Position numbers and translations under genes: made by a program. From Paramecium primaurelia (Eukaryota > Ciliophora > Oligohymenophorea > Peniculida > Parameciidae), in assembly GCA_905182975.1 (NCBI GenBank), contig CAJJDM010000111.1:277485-341484 (forward strand): DNA of 64,000 nt, written 5' to 3'. Shown here in pieces: positions 24,499-38,192 of this stretch. The notes under the pieces were generated by a model that had not been told where the DNA came from, made no database searches, and was given only the letters and a program-made list of their open reading frames with translations. The first letter of the stretch is position 1. Each line of letters opens with the position of its first letter.

Positions 24499-25636
24499 AA
24501 AAACCTTAGTTTATCTAAAAAAAAATATAAAATGCCTCTACTTGTTAGATCAATCAATAACGTCTACTAATGGTAAAGCGATAACTGTTGTTTTGCCTAT
24601 ACTCCTTTAACTCAATATATATTACTTTATATAAGAAACTTAGGAAAGTTGAAAAAAATTTATATAGCTGATCTAATCAGCAATATGTAATTGATATTAC
24701 TCCAATATACATTAATTTTATTTTGCTGATGAGATCAGTTATATAGCAAATTAATAATGAAGTCTCTAAATGCAATAAAAATGAGAAATTAATTGTGATT
24801 GAAATAAATCTAAATTAAAATATTTAGTAATATTAAGGTGTGGATACTTTAAGAGAGTTTTAAATCTAAAGAACTTTAGACTTTAAGAAAATCACTTCTA
24901 AAATTTTGAATATTATACTAAGTCGTATTTTTGTAGTAAAATATATAATGTATTAAAGAATTTATAAATAATAGTTATTAAAGCAATTAAGTACATAAGC
25001 AGAGATCTCTTATAATTATTGTTAAAAAAATTGATTGTTATGATAACTTTTATATTTGATAAATCAACTAATTATTAGATTCTGTTTATATTGCTAACAT
25101 ATTTTAGAGGTCAAATGAAAACTGAATGATAGATGCAGGAAAACTTAATATTTTTAAATGAATTATTAAGCCTCTATTAATCAAAATTCTCTTGAGTTAT
25201 TTAAAATAATTATTTAGACTAAATTGAATTTAATAAAACAAGCTAAGTGGTGAACAACATATTAAAGTCTATTTAATTACTTATATTAATACTTTTTAAA
25301 TTATTTGAAATAATATATCAAACTAAATTTAGTAAATTATAAATAGCAATAGATATTTACAATAAAAGTTGGAATAGTTTATTTGTACAGATTAGGAATA
25401 ATCTGAAAAATCCATTTTTCAAGAAGGTTGTGAAAATTAAGAAGGATGAATAAATAATAATGACTTAGAATAATAAAACTAAATACAATTTATAATATAT
25501 GTAGAAATAAGATTATGATAAATTAAATTATCATGTTAGAAGTTTGAAAAACAAAACATTTTATATGTCTTCAATATCCATTTAGAATGAAATATGATTA
25601 TGATATTTTTTTGTGTAATAAAGAAAACATTTATAT
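24499..25636 (+). repeat. Assembly overlap 2, left copy (1,138 bp)
   Basis: Ends directly before the single N at 25637 and reappears from 25638 at an offset of 1,139 bp. Treated as unmerged contig overlap. Confidence 0.9.
24661..24745. other. Imperfect hairpin, 23-bp arms
   Basis: Arm 24661-24683 pairs with 24723-24745: 21 of 23 positions are complementary, one of the remaining two being a G:T wobble, with a 39-nt loop. It lies inside possible decayed coding sequence, so it could be a mobile-element relic, a structured transcript, or chance. The same hairpin appears at 25800-25884 through the assembly duplication. Confidence 0.5.
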
Positions 25637-25637
25637 N
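25637..25637. other. Single-N contig junction
   Basis: Separates the two copies of overlap 2. Confidence 0.9.
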
Positions 25638-26775
25638 AAAAACCTTAGTTTATCTAAAAAAAAATATAAAATGCCTCTACTTGTTAGATCAATCAATAAC
25701 GTCTACTAATGGTAAAGCGATAACTGTTGTTTTGCCTATACTCCTTTAACTCAATATATATTACTTTATATAAGAAACTTAGGAAAGTTGAAAAAAATTT
25801 ATATAGCTGATCTAATCAGCAATATGTAATTGATATTACTCCAATATACATTAATTTTATTTTGCTGATGAGATCAGTTATATAGCAAATTAATAATGAA
25901 GTCTCTAAATGCAATAAAAATGAGAAATTAATTGTGATTGAAATAAATCTAAATTAAAATATTTAGTAATATTAAGGTGTGGATACTTTAAGAGAGTTTT
26001 AAATCTAAAGAACTTTAGACTTTAAGAAAATCACTTCTAAAATTTTGAATATTATACTAAGTCGTATTTTTGTAGTAAAATATATAATGTATTAAAGAAT
26101 TTATAAATAATAGTTATTAAAGCAATTAAGTACATAAGCAGAGATCTCTTATAATTATTGTTAAAAAAATTGATTGTTATGATAACTTTTATATTTGATA
26201 AATCAACTAATTATTAGATTCTGTTTATATTGCTAACATATTTTAGAGGTCAAATGAAAACTGAATGATAGATGCAGGAAAACTTAATATTTTTAAATGA
26301 ATTATTAAGCCTCTATTAATCAAAATTCTCTTGAGTTATTTAAAATAATTATTTAGACTAAATTGAATTTAATAAAACAAGCTAAGTGGTGAACAACATA
26401 TTAAAGTCTATTTAATTACTTATATTAATACTTTTTAAATTATTTGAAATAATATATCAAACTAAATTTAGTAAATTATAAATAGCAATAGATATTTACA
26501 ATAAAAGTTGGAATAGTTTATTTGTACAGATTAGGAATAATCTGAAAAATCCATTTTTCAAGAAGGTTGTGAAAATTAAGAAGGATGAATAAATAATAAT
26601 GACTTAGAATAATAAAACTAAATACAATTTATAATATATGTAGAAATAAGATTATGATAAATTAAATTATCATGTTAGAAGTTTGAAAAACAAAACATTT
26701 TATATGTCTTCAATATCCATTTAGAATGAAATATGATTATGATATTTTTTTGTGTAATAAAGAAAACATTTATAT
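25638..26775 (+). repeat. Assembly overlap 2, right copy (1,138 bp)
   Basis: Copy of 24499-25636 with no difference seen in the stretches compared. New sequence begins at 26776. Confidence 0.9.
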
Positions 26776-26922
26776 TATGGAAGAAAAAACAATATATGAA
26801 TTATAGATTTAATGAAAAATTTTCATAAATAATATGAGTCACATTTACCAATTATCTACTTTATACATGTATAAAAATAAAATAATTTTTTTATTAATAA
26901 TTTAAAATCAGAAATAATAATA

Positions 26923-28608
26923 ATGTTTTTGCCACAAATAATTGAAAACCTAGATAATTATTAATGCTGTTATAATCACAATAAACCTTTATAGTCAGTA
27001 TGTATTGAACCTAATTATCCATCTAATAAAAGATTTTTCTGCGAAGAATGTTTAAAGGCAATAAATATTGAAGTACATCCTTTAAGCTTTATAAAATAAA
27101 AAATTGAAAATGAGCTAAAGAATTCCATATTATAATGTGAAATATAATTAAATCCTTTTATAAATTTACTCAAGTAATTCGAATAGAAGGTATATAATTT
27201 TAAGGATTTTGTATTATAAGAAATAAATATTATAATCAATAGTACTTCAGAATGGATATAAAAAATTGAAGTATTGATCAAAAATTAATTCAGTTATAGC
27301 CTTATAGATGTTTTAGAGAAATTATCTAAAAATATTCAGATTAAAATCGAAACTCAATAGTTAATAAATTAAATTAAGGCATTTAACAATATCCAGATTA
27401 GCAAATTGGATGAAAAATTAAGTAAATTCTAGTAATTTGAACAAAGTATGGCAATTGTAGATATTTTTTAAAACATCAAACACATTTAATCAACCCCTAA
27501 TATATTTCTATCTTAAGATATTTAATATAATTTTTCATAGGATATTTAATAAAATTAAAAAATTGATTAGAATGTACTTTCTATTCAACATCCATATTGT
27601 TATGCTATAGCTATAAACAAAGAAAAAGACATCATTGTTACCTCTTCAAATCAAAATTTACGAATCTTCTAACTGAATCAAGGATCGATAAGGTTAATGT
27701 AAGTTCATGAAGAAAAGTATTCTAAATATATCACTACGCTTACTTTCTTTAAATCATCATCTTAAAGCAATAATTTCATTTCTGGTTCACAAGATTCAAA
27801 TATAATTATTTGGTATAAAAATAGAACAAGTTAATCACAGACTGTTTGGGAGCCATAGCGTATATTACATGGACATACTTCTTGTATTAATTGTATAATT
27901 AGCGACACTTTTGACTCACTTTTTATTAGTGGATCTGATGACAAAAACATCAAATTTTGGTATCCTTAATAAGCAACCAAATGGATATGCTAATAAACTG
28001 TTAGCGAGCATACTAAAAGTATTTTTGGGTTGTCTATTAATGTTAAAGGTGACTAACTAATTTCTTGTGGTAAAGATTTGTTAATCTTGGTAATGTAGAA
28101 TTTAAATAAATACAATTGGTTCATTAAATAAAAGATTTATACCTTAAATTATGGATATAGATTATGTTTTATTACTGATAATATCTTTACTTTTCAACCA
28201 CACCCAACGAATAAAAATGAAATACAAATCTTCTCTATTCAATCAAATAATGGAAATTATATGAAAATAAAAGATTTATAAATTCAAGGAGATGAAATGT
28301 CTTGTTATTATTATTTTCCATAAATGTATATACCATAAAAACAAATGCTTATTGCTAAAAATGGACAATATGTGAACTTTATTAAATTTTCATTTACTTA
28401 ATAAAACACATTTTAGGATTGTAAATTAGAAAACGTAATAGATTATGGCTTGTTAAGTTATGGAGAGATTTTTGGAACAATATGTGAAGATGGAGAATAC
28501 TTAATTACTTGGGATCTTTACACAAAATGCATTCAAATAAAGAAATGCACAGAATCATCATAAACTTATAATAATATATTTAGAACTTATACTTATGTAT
28601 CCTTCTGA
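26923..28608 (+). CDS. WD40-repeat protein with N-terminal zinc-binding motif
   Basis: A single intronless frame of 561 residues from ATG at 26923 to TGA at 28606-28608. Residues ~15-45 carry CCYNHNKPLQSVC...FFCEEC, a C/H spacing like a B-box or related zinc site common at the start of ciliate WD40 proteins. Residues ~70-200 look helical/coiled-coil. WD repeats follow from about residue 225: AIAINKEKDIIVTSS, FISGSQDSNIIIWY, HGHTSCINCIII..FISGSDDKNIKFWY, TKSIFGLSINVKGDQLISCG, and a last repeat with CEDGEYLITWDLY. The repeats should fold as a beta-propeller scaffold for protein interaction; the partner cannot be told from sequence. A decayed relative of the last repeat lies at 13030-13130. Confidence 0.9.
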
Positions 28609-29131
28609 TTTCATTTCGTAATATGATTTAATTTTGAATATTAATTATTATATATCGCAAGTTGACTTCAACATTATTCTAATCTATTTCTGTGATAAAT
28701 TCTATTTAATTTTCTATTAATTATCCTTTAAAATATATGTAAATACATATTTAACTCTTATATACCTCAAAAAACTTTTAGATTATATTAATACTATTTC
28801 CAGAAGTGCAAACAATTATTGTATCATCTCAATTTAAAAATATTAATAAAATTGGACTTTAGTAATTTTCAACTCATAAAATTGAGAAATAATTCATCCC
28901 ATCCAATAGCTTATTTTAAATCTTTAAATTTTAATAAATAACCTAGCATAAAAGATTATTGGAATAAGTCAAATATTATTCATTATTTAAATTATATACT
29001 ATTAATATATTTTGTATTATATTTCTAAAATTAGATATTAAAACATGCATCTAGGCTTTCACTAGGTACTAATTAATAGTTATTTATGACAAATTTATTG
29101 ATTATATATATTAAGATTCAAAATCTCATTA
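28609..29131. other. Intergenic, 523 bp
   Basis: Very AT-rich, with no coding-like frame, repeat or RNA gene recognised. It presumably holds the 3' end of the WD40 transcript and the promoter of the following gene. Confidence 0.6.
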
Positions 29132-32100
29132 ATGATCTCTTTTAAATTATAATTGATACTTTTACTACTTATCCTATAGACTAAAGGAATTGATTTATGT
29201 AGAGAGTATGAACAGTTTGAAATTTGCATTTAGAGTGATAATGATAAGTGCAAATGGGATGAAACTAGAAAACTTTGTGAAAACACTTTTGATTTTTAAT
29301 AAGGATGTAGTTTAACTTTGAATAAGAAGGCTTGCGTAAGACAAATCGGGAATGTCTTAGGTTAACCAGCTAAATGTACTACAACAAATCTAAATAAGGT
29401 CGCTTTTTATAAGTTTGTGAAGAAATTCCCAATTTAGAAATAGAGAAATGTGAAAACCATCTCTCAAAATCTGGATGTATATCAATTATGAATCCAGAAC
29501 AAGTTTGTTTTTGGAAAGACAATAGTTGTCATGTATTGTATTAAAATCAATGGAATTAAGTTCAATAAGACTTTGATTAAGTTGAATATAGTGTTTCAGC
29601 TTGTTCATTAATAGAGAACTATTTAATTATTCATAGTAATCTTTTATGGAATATGATATCCTATTTTCCAGATTTATTCACAGAAGCAAACAATTCATTC
29701 AAAAAGGAGATGGGTTTAGATGTATCTAATGATATTATATTTGATGATCCAAATACAGTTACTTTGAAAAATAACTATCAATTATCTAATGGATCATTTT
29801 CTTGGTATACAATAAGAGAATCAAAGGAAATCACTTTAACAAATTGTAAAATTTGAGTATAATAAATATAGTATAGAAGTCTTACCGTTATAGATATGGA
29901 TGTATAGCTATAGAGATTGAAAATGATAGTGATTATTCTAAACTTATTGCATTAACAGATGAGGTAAGAGGTATTAATCATTTATATTGTAAATATTTGA
30001 ATAGAAATCCAAATATAGCAGAAAATTATGTTTATTCTGATGGGATATGTAAGAAATTTAGTTATTCTGATTTAAATAATGTTTAAAAAACAATTGAGTA
30101 CAAATTAAATTGTAAATCACTTGACTTTTAGTAATGTATTTATTTTGATTCAATTATCCATACATGTAGATTAAAGGGAGTTGAATATGAATATTCTTGT
30201 GTGAATTAAGAAGATGATTATGTGCCTGTTTGTGAAAATGCTTATTGCACAGTTAAATAATGTTCATAATAAATATTTCATTACTTGGATACGGAAACAC
30301 TCTTATGTAATAATAAGTGTTCCTTATTCATGTTAAATACGTAAAGTTCTTGTGAAGCAATAAAAGGATGTAAGTTTTTAGGGACAAGTGTGATATAAAT
30401 GTAGAAAACTTGTTCTCCTCAAAATGGATGTGATCAATTAGGTATTGAGAAGATGTATTGTAAGTTGTTAAAAGATTAATGTGGATGGAATGAATAGTAA
30501 TAAAGATGTTATAGAATAAAGGATGAAGAATTTAAATTGATGAAATGTAATTAAGCTTTTAACGCTTAATCTTGTACTCTTATTACTTTAAGTGATTAGA
30601 TTTGTTATTGGAATACCAATTCACTTGAATGTTTAAATGTTTTAGAATAACCAATTCTTATATATTAAAAATCAGTTATAGACAAAGATGATACTGAATA
30701 TTGGAATATATTATTTTAAAAAATTAGCAATGAAAACTTATGTAAATATTAATAAACAATTCCTACTGAATATTTTCCAAATAAAGGTTTATGTTATTTT
30801 TTTCATTATACTCCTGAAACAAGTGATTAAAACCATATAAATCTTTATTCATGTCTTAAACTTTAATCAGGAATTAATAAGTGGGATTCTTTAACTTAAA
30901 AATGTATAAGTCTTTAAGAAATAGATTTAAAAGAATTTGATTGTAATACTTAAGTACTTGTTAATGAGAAAGTATGTCAGAAATCTAAAGTTTCAAGTTC
31001 TGATTATCTTTGTATTTTTGATTCATACACTAATTCTTGTTATGAATAAAAATTGACATCCATTTAATCATTTCGATGTGATGGATATGGTTTTACAAAA
31101 GAAGTTTGTGTAAATTTAAAAGGATAAGGAGTTTATTGTAAATTTTCGGCTGGAATATGCTAAACAATATCTGTTGATGAGATTAATTCTATTCGTTGTT
31201 CATCTCTATAAAATGTGAATTAACGAGTGTGTAATTTACATAACTTATAATAAACAGTTTGCTTATATGATTAATCTATTAATTCATGCTACACTCCTAG
31301 TATTTATGCTAAAATAACATATTAAACTGAAATAAATCGATATGGTTGTCAATTAGTATAAGATTCATTAACTTATTTTGATTTAAATTTAAATGAATGC
31401 ATATAATTTAGTCAAGATGATAATATTTTGTTATCAAATTTAGAATGCTAATAAAATTATGTAAATTAAAAGACTTGTTTATCTATAATTAAAAGTGGTT
31501 AAATTTGTTATTGGGATTATAATGAGAATAAATGTAAAAATTATTCAAGAAATTTCTCTAATTGTTAAGATGAAGAAAATATTACAAGTAAATTTTGCTA
31601 AGTTCTTGAATCTGATGTATCTAAATAATTAATAAATGATAATTATTGTAGTTTTGTTGATAATAAATGTTAAGCTAAATCTACTTATATAAGTGATTGT
31701 GGAATTACTGAAAATATGAATATACATAGATGTAGTGGGTTAACTGGATTAAATGAATCTGGAGAATATATTTAAATGTGTGCATTCATTAATTATCTAT
31801 GTACTCCATTAATTGATGATTCTATGGATGCTTTTTTAATTTTAAATTAGATATAATGTTTATAGGCTAACTTAAAAGCTTGTACAAAAGTATAAACTAA
31901 TGGATAATATTGTAAAATTATAGATTATGTTTCAAACAATCATTTCATTATCGATAAGAAATGTATATAGATTAATGATAAAAATTAACCATGTGATACT
32001 ATTAATACTAATTTTCTAAAAAAATAAATAAATCCAAATCATTGTTCTAGAGCAAATGATAGTTGTTTCTATGATTAATCAACAGGATGTTAAATGCCTA

Positions 32101-35100
32101 TCAATGATGATTTAGAATGTGATACTTTAGGATTATCATATTTTGGATGTATACTAAATACTTAAAATCATAGATGTGCATTTTACAATTTTAAATGTCA
32201 ATATTTACCATAACATTAAACTATTTCAGATTGTAAGTACCTAAATTAATTTACGTGTTCTAATTATTAATATTTAAAATGTTATTGGAATGGCTAAATG
32301 TGTGATGTAACTTTTGATTATTTTATGGAATATGGTGGTGATTTTACATGTATATTGGATGAATATAATGATTTTTTAGTATCAGATGGTTCTACTTGTA
32401 TTTACGAAGAAGATCAATTAAATCATTAATTATATAATTGTGATAGTAAATTAAATTAATTTGCTTGTGGATCAATACCAGATTAATATTGCTAATTTAT
32501 TTAAAATTAATGTTAATTTTATAAATCTACATTATGTGAAGATTCAATTCAAACATGTAATTTTAATAATTCTATTAATTTGAAATGTGTATTAAAAGAT
32601 GGGAAATGTTTTCATTTTCCATATACTAATTTTACTTGTGATTTCTTTGAAAAAACAAACTATGAATTTTGTTATTAATATCCAAATTGTGTTTATGCAG
32701 ATTAGAAATGTTAATAAATTGATTAAACTTAAGATTATTGGTATTGTTATTATTTATCTTAACTTGATTGTATTATCAAAAATAAATAATATTCATGTTC
32801 TTGGGAATATAATGAATGTATAGATTTTGAAGGTATAACTTGTCCATCACTTAATGGATATCATTCATTTAATTCATGTACATAATTTCCAAATTGTATA
32901 TATGGATATACTAAAAGTGGTTTTGGATTTTGTTATTCTAATACAGATTTTGACACCTTAACATGTGAATAATTAAATCAAAATTTATGTCTTTAAGATT
33001 TAACTCATATAAATTCTTCCCTTTTGTGTTATTGGGATTAATCATGTAAAAATATCAATACTACATAAATTACCTAATGTGAAGATCTATAAAATATGTA
33101 ATCAAGTTATGCAGCTTGTGCATAATTAAATTAAGACCAATGCATGTATTCATTTATTGATAATAAATGCAAACTTATCTCTGAATATTTATCAGTAACA
33201 TCTTGCAAAGGTACTACATCAAAATAATGTTCATAAATTAAAAATACTTGTTACTTTAATGGATCTAAATGTTTAACTACAGGAGTACCTGAATAATTAA
33301 ATAAATTTGGATGTATTAATTAATCAGGAACTTGGAAATTCTCATATTTTACGTGTTCTAAATTAACAAATGAAATGCAATCAAGTTGTACCAATTTATC
33401 AAAACAGGCTTGTTTAAGTGATCTGACAAAGGAAATAAGTTGTTAATGGAAAGATCATAACTGTTTCAATTTACTTGAAAATGAAAATAAAAAACTAATT
33501 TCATGTCAAGATTTAAATCAAAGAGCTTGTCAAAATGTTAGTCTATCAAATATCTAATGTATTTGGAATCTAACAAACAAAATTTGTGATTAGATTACTC
33601 TAACAAATACTGAATGTAGTAATCTTAACAATTTAGATCCCTTAATTTCTATTAGTGTCTGCTCAAGTTAAACAACTAAAAGTTGTGTTAGGCATTATGA
33701 CAAAACTAAATGTACAGAAATAAATGAGAAATTGAACAATTGTAATCTCTATGGATTAAACTTATAAGCATGTATGTAATAAACAACAATACCTTGTACT
33801 TGGGTATAACTAAATGATGGAGGATATTGTGATGATGCAAATCTATATATAGCTTTATGTTAGGATTTATTAAATTAATCAGCCTGTATAAACATTAAAA
33901 CATCAGGTTAAATTTGTAAATGGGATGTATCAACTTAAAAATGCATTAATTACATTTTTACAACTTGCGAATCTGCTCACAATGAACATACATTCATGGC
34001 TTGTAAAAGTGTAACTGAAGAAGCATGCTCGTATAATCATTTATAAATGTCATGTAATCAAGTCTAATATATTCCAACTACTTGTTCTAGTGATTATAAT
34101 TATTAAGCTTGTATGTTATCTACAGATATTTGTGTATGGGATTCAAATAGATGCATCTACAATCCAAATTAAAATTGCTTTAAATTCAATACAAAAATAA
34201 AATGTCTTGAAAGTGATTAATAAAATTGTTAATGGTTAGAAAATTAATGTATAGATTTTGATCCCCTTTTTGTAAAAGTTTATTGTTATGAATTACCAAA
34301 GAATATTAATAATTATGCTTGTAAAAGTAATTCAATAGAACCATGTATTTATGATTCTAAATTGATGTAATGTTTTGCAAGTCAAGAGAAAATGATATCA
34401 GTATATGATTGGTCATCAATTGAAGATATTGTCAGACTCTAAAAACCTGGTCATTAATCATCTATATTACATGGTACATGTGAATAATTGTAAAATATAT
34501 ATTATTGTATAAAATCAAGAATTCCAAATAAATCATGCATTTGGAATGATTCTTGTTAAGAAGTAATAGATTTTAACAATATAAGTTGTTCAGATTCTCT
34601 TAATATTTGGGGATGTTTAAATGTATCAAATAATAATTAATATTGTATTTGGAAAGATTAAAAATGTTAATAATGGAATTCTACTCTAGGTATTATGGAA
34701 AATGTTAATAGAAATGTTTGTATTTAAAATAGTGTAAATAGTGTTTATGAATAGAATTCTTGTATTTAAAAATCAATTGAATCTATATTATGCACATCAG
34801 ATGGAATTAGCAAACTGACATGTTTATCTATTCCAAATCAATAATGTTAATGGATTAATTCTTGTATCAATTTTATTTTAACAAATTAAAAAAAGTGTTA
34901 AGATTATCAAAATGTAAATTATTTTGTTTGTTAAATGATAACTGATTTAACTTGTAGTTATGATTTTTCAAAACATATTTGTGTTGATACATCAAATGAA
35001 ATTATTGGATTAGGAATGTCTAAATTTGGTTGTATTTCTAATAAGAATATTCCAACATTTTGGAATAATAGTCATGGTTGTTAAGAATTGGTTGATTATA

Positions 35101-36620
35101 TTGATTGTGATACTACATTGATTGTTAATGAATTTGCTTGTCGGAAATATGTAAAAAATAAAGCTTGTTTTTATGATTCAATTACTAATCAATGTAAGAG
35201 TCACTTCAATATATGGTAATTATAATGCAAGACTGAAGGATTAAATTTATTGGGTTGTGTGTAAGTCTAACAAGAACCATGTATTTTTAAAGATAATAAA
35301 TGTTAGGTATTTAAAGAATCATCATCAATATGTATGTTTATTAATCTTGTCAATTCTAAAGCCTGTGCATCAGTCATTAATTAACAATGCTCTTATGATT
35401 CAATCAATTTCAAATGCTAAACTCCATTGATAAATGAAAATTATTGTAATATTTCAGGAATCAATAAGGATGCTTGTGAAATTAATGCTCTTTGTATGTG
35501 GAATCAAGATAATTTGGATTGTAAGTGCAAATCAGATTAGAAAATTGATATATGCTAAATCTTTAATATTTCTGAATGCAGATCTAATAGTAAATGTTAT
35601 TTTGACCTTGATATTTATAAATGTATTAAGAGATAATGTTATCATTAAAAGGAATCTGAATGTTCAGCAATTATGGATAATAAGACTTGTTATTTAAATT
35701 AAAAGAATGGTTGTTAACCAGCTACTAAATGTGAAGACATCATTGATCCATAACAATCTTGCTCAACCATCTATATTAATTCCTAGCCATGTATTTAGGC
35801 AGGTAATTCCTGTATTACATCTAACAATTATAGCATATATTGTCCATATTCAGATTGTTCCAATTCTAATTGTATAATTTAATATGGAGCATGTAAAATG
35901 AAGACATGTGATGATTATACTTCCCAAGAATGTTAATTAATTTAAGGTTGTTATTTAGATTAAGAAAATAATTGTTAATAATTACTTAGATGTAGCCAAA
36001 TAACTTAAGAAATTTATGGTGAATAAGTGAGTAATATTTGTAACATCGCTTCAGTTGGAGGTCTAATATGTAGTTGGTAGAGATATACTTTATTAGATGA
36101 TACTGAGATATGCACCAATCAATATTGTGAGTAATTTATTATATTTAATTGTAGAATCTATGGATCATCAACTACACTATGTTAAGGAAATGAATTTAAT
36201 GGTTTTTCATGTGTGCTATTAAATCAATTAGTGTGTAAATAATGTGAATACATTACAGAACCCTGCTTTTGCAATTAATAAAAAAATATTTGTAAATATG
36301 ATAATGGCAAATGTAATTCTATTTTGTGTTCCAATTTCTTAAATAAAGAAACTTGTTCCTAAGCTTCGGATCGTTGTTATTGGAGTACTTAATCTGAAAA
36401 CGATACAGAAATTAATCTTTGCTTAAAGTAATGTGAAAAAATTATAGATGCTGTTGAATGTAACAGTAGATTAAATGAATGCTATTTTGAAATTTCTAAT
36501 GGATTATGTGTCAAAGGGCAAAAATAAATACTAGATTTGAGTTCTGAAATTCTAATAGAAGAATTTTATGCCTTAATCATATAAGGATACATATTTCTAT
36601 GTTTGATTATTTTTATGTGA
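29132..36620 (+). CDS. Cysteine-rich surface-antigen-like protein, 2,479 residues
   Basis: ATG at 29132 gives a signal peptide (MISFKLQLILLLLILQTKG). Two introns, 29376-29398 (23 nt) and 29846-29871 (26 nt), restore one frame to TGA at 36618-36620; spliced length is a multiple of three. The body is a long run of cysteine-rich segments with the phrase C-x-W-x(4-8)-C recurring dozens of times (ICYWDYNENKC, CIWNDSC, CVWDSNRC, ICKWDVSTQKC). This is the style of Paramecium surface/immobilisation-antigen-type domains, where regularly spaced cysteines form disulfides. The extreme C-terminus is hydrophobic (FYALIIQGYIFLCLIIFM) with no charged tail after it, as in GPI-anchored surface proteins. Likely an extracellular coat protein. 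No near-identical central repeats of the classical antigens were noticed, so 'surface-antigen-like' is as far as I would go. Confidence 0.85.
29376..29398 (+). other. 23-nt intron
   Basis: GTACTACAAC...AAATAAG; removal rebuilds a cysteine codon and joins QPAKC to RFLQVCEEIP in frame. Without it the gene appears frameshifted. Confidence 0.82.
29846..29871 (+). other. 26-nt intron
   Basis: GTAAAATTTG...AAATATAG; it removes an in-frame TGA and joins EITLTN to LQKSYRYGCIAIE. Confidence 0.82.
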
Positions 36621-38192
36621 AAATGATTATTTAATTCAGCAATACTTCACTTTAATTAAATAATAATTCTTCATTCTTTTTGATTGCTATTTATAATAAA
36701 CCCATATACCATTATTGTATTCTTTAATTAGTTTTGAGGAATATTCGATATGAAATTATATTTAAATATATCTTGCAAATATAATAATAGATAAAGATTG
36801 TTAATTAATGATGATGTTTAAATTAAGAGGATATGGTCTCATTTTTTATTAGGTCAAACTATGCGCTAATTTAGACAGATGATCAAAATGAATAATACAA
36901 AAGTATTTTAACAAATTCTATAAAATTTTAGCAGAATTTATTTAAGTAATGTATTTCTTTTTTTTTCTTTGTATCATACTCTTAAATAAATATGTTCTAT
37001 TTATTCAATTATTCATTTTATTAATCACTCATGCTAATAGGGTTATGTGCTTATTTTATATTAAATAGTTCCTAGAAATCTAATTCTTAATGTTATAATG
37101 AAAGTACTGAATACAAAAAATTTTATTTATTTAAGTTTTTAACAAAATTGAACTTTTTATCTTAATTAGTATTTGAGATTAAAAGAGTTAAAAATTTGAT
37201 TAATTTAAAAAATTATATATATATATATTTTACTTTATTATTAAAAAAAATGATAATATTTAATTGCCAAATTATTTTTAAATTATTCTTTATTTTCAAA
37301 CTCAATAAAATTGTTTTGACTATTGTTCATAAAATATGGCTGGAACGACAAATATTGTGAGAAATTGTAAACCAATAATTTATCCGATATTTTTACACAA
37401 AAATAAACGCATTTCTGAAAAATACTGATTAAAACTGCAAATAAATCTCAATTAAATTTTGGATTGATAAGGAAAAATTTAATGAAATTAAACTAAAAAT
37501 ATAATTAACATTGCTTTAATGAGCATGATAATGATTACTATTAATTTTTTGTTAGATGTAATAATTATTTATAAATTTTCGTTTGTCTTTATATTGTTTG
37601 AGAATAATTAATTTATCATTTTAATTAATGGAGAAGTTAATAAAATAATGTTTTCAGTGCTCACAAGTTAATTATTAATCATTGAATCTTCACTTTTTAA
37701 GTGCTCTTTTACAAAGTTCACTAAACCGCTTAAAACTATAAATATAATTATAATTTAACTTTTAACATTAATTCAAAAAAAAACTGATTCAAATGTTAAT
37801 TTTATAAATCATAATCTTAAATATAAATCACGAACAAATAATTAAGAAAGTTTTTTTTTAAAATGTCAATCATAACTAATAATTTTATAATAGGATAAAT
37901 ACAATTCTTAGGATTTAATGGATAATCAATATGGAATAAAAATATGAATTTTTTAATATAGAAACTATGGAACTAATTAATTTAAAAAACAAATATATAC
38001 CTATTAGATGTGAAAACAATAATTTTTGGTTCTTTATTCGTTAATGTATCTTTTTTTCGAAGAAGAATGATTTAATAAATTATGTTTTTATGAATTTTTG
38101 GTTTTTAGAGATATTAAATAATTTGAATATTATAATAGAAAGTTAAGCATTTAAAAATGTCCTTGATAATCAATTTAACAATATTAAAATTA
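36621..38192. other. Intergenic, 1.6 kb
   Basis: Strongly AT-rich. It contains a short alternating AT run near 37214-37228 and several poly-A/T tracts. No coding-like island longer than expected by chance, no RNA gene recognised. Confidence 0.55.

Larger units (their letters stand above)
24217..25636 (+). pseudogene. Possible decayed gene, function unknown
   Basis: ATG at 24217 opens MKDVDAMLQKYFDGVIQSK, followed by a good 25-nt intron candidate (GTAATAAATA...TTTTAAG), then a frame with LIENYEPCYKLIKITRNSVK and LKAIIIFILYAANSQVLANI up to TGA near 24640. In another frame KKLRKVEKNLYS is followed by TGA, then YVIDITPIYINFILLMRSVI and VDTLREFQIQRTLDFKKITS. Protein-like text in two frames with interrupting TGA suggests decay, or introns I failed to place. 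No family recognised. The 3' part lies in overlap 2, so true downstream sequence resumes at 26776. Confidence 0.35.

Noticed and set aside
29132..29880. Two apparent frameshifts at the start of the surface-antigen-like gene, suggesting a pseudogene
   Set aside because: Introns of 23 nt (29376-29398) and 26 nt (29846-29871) with normal borders repair both, and the total spliced length is a multiple of three.
37211..37230. Microsatellite (AT)n
   Set aside because: Only about 15 bp of alternating AT in very AT-rich DNA; not informative.
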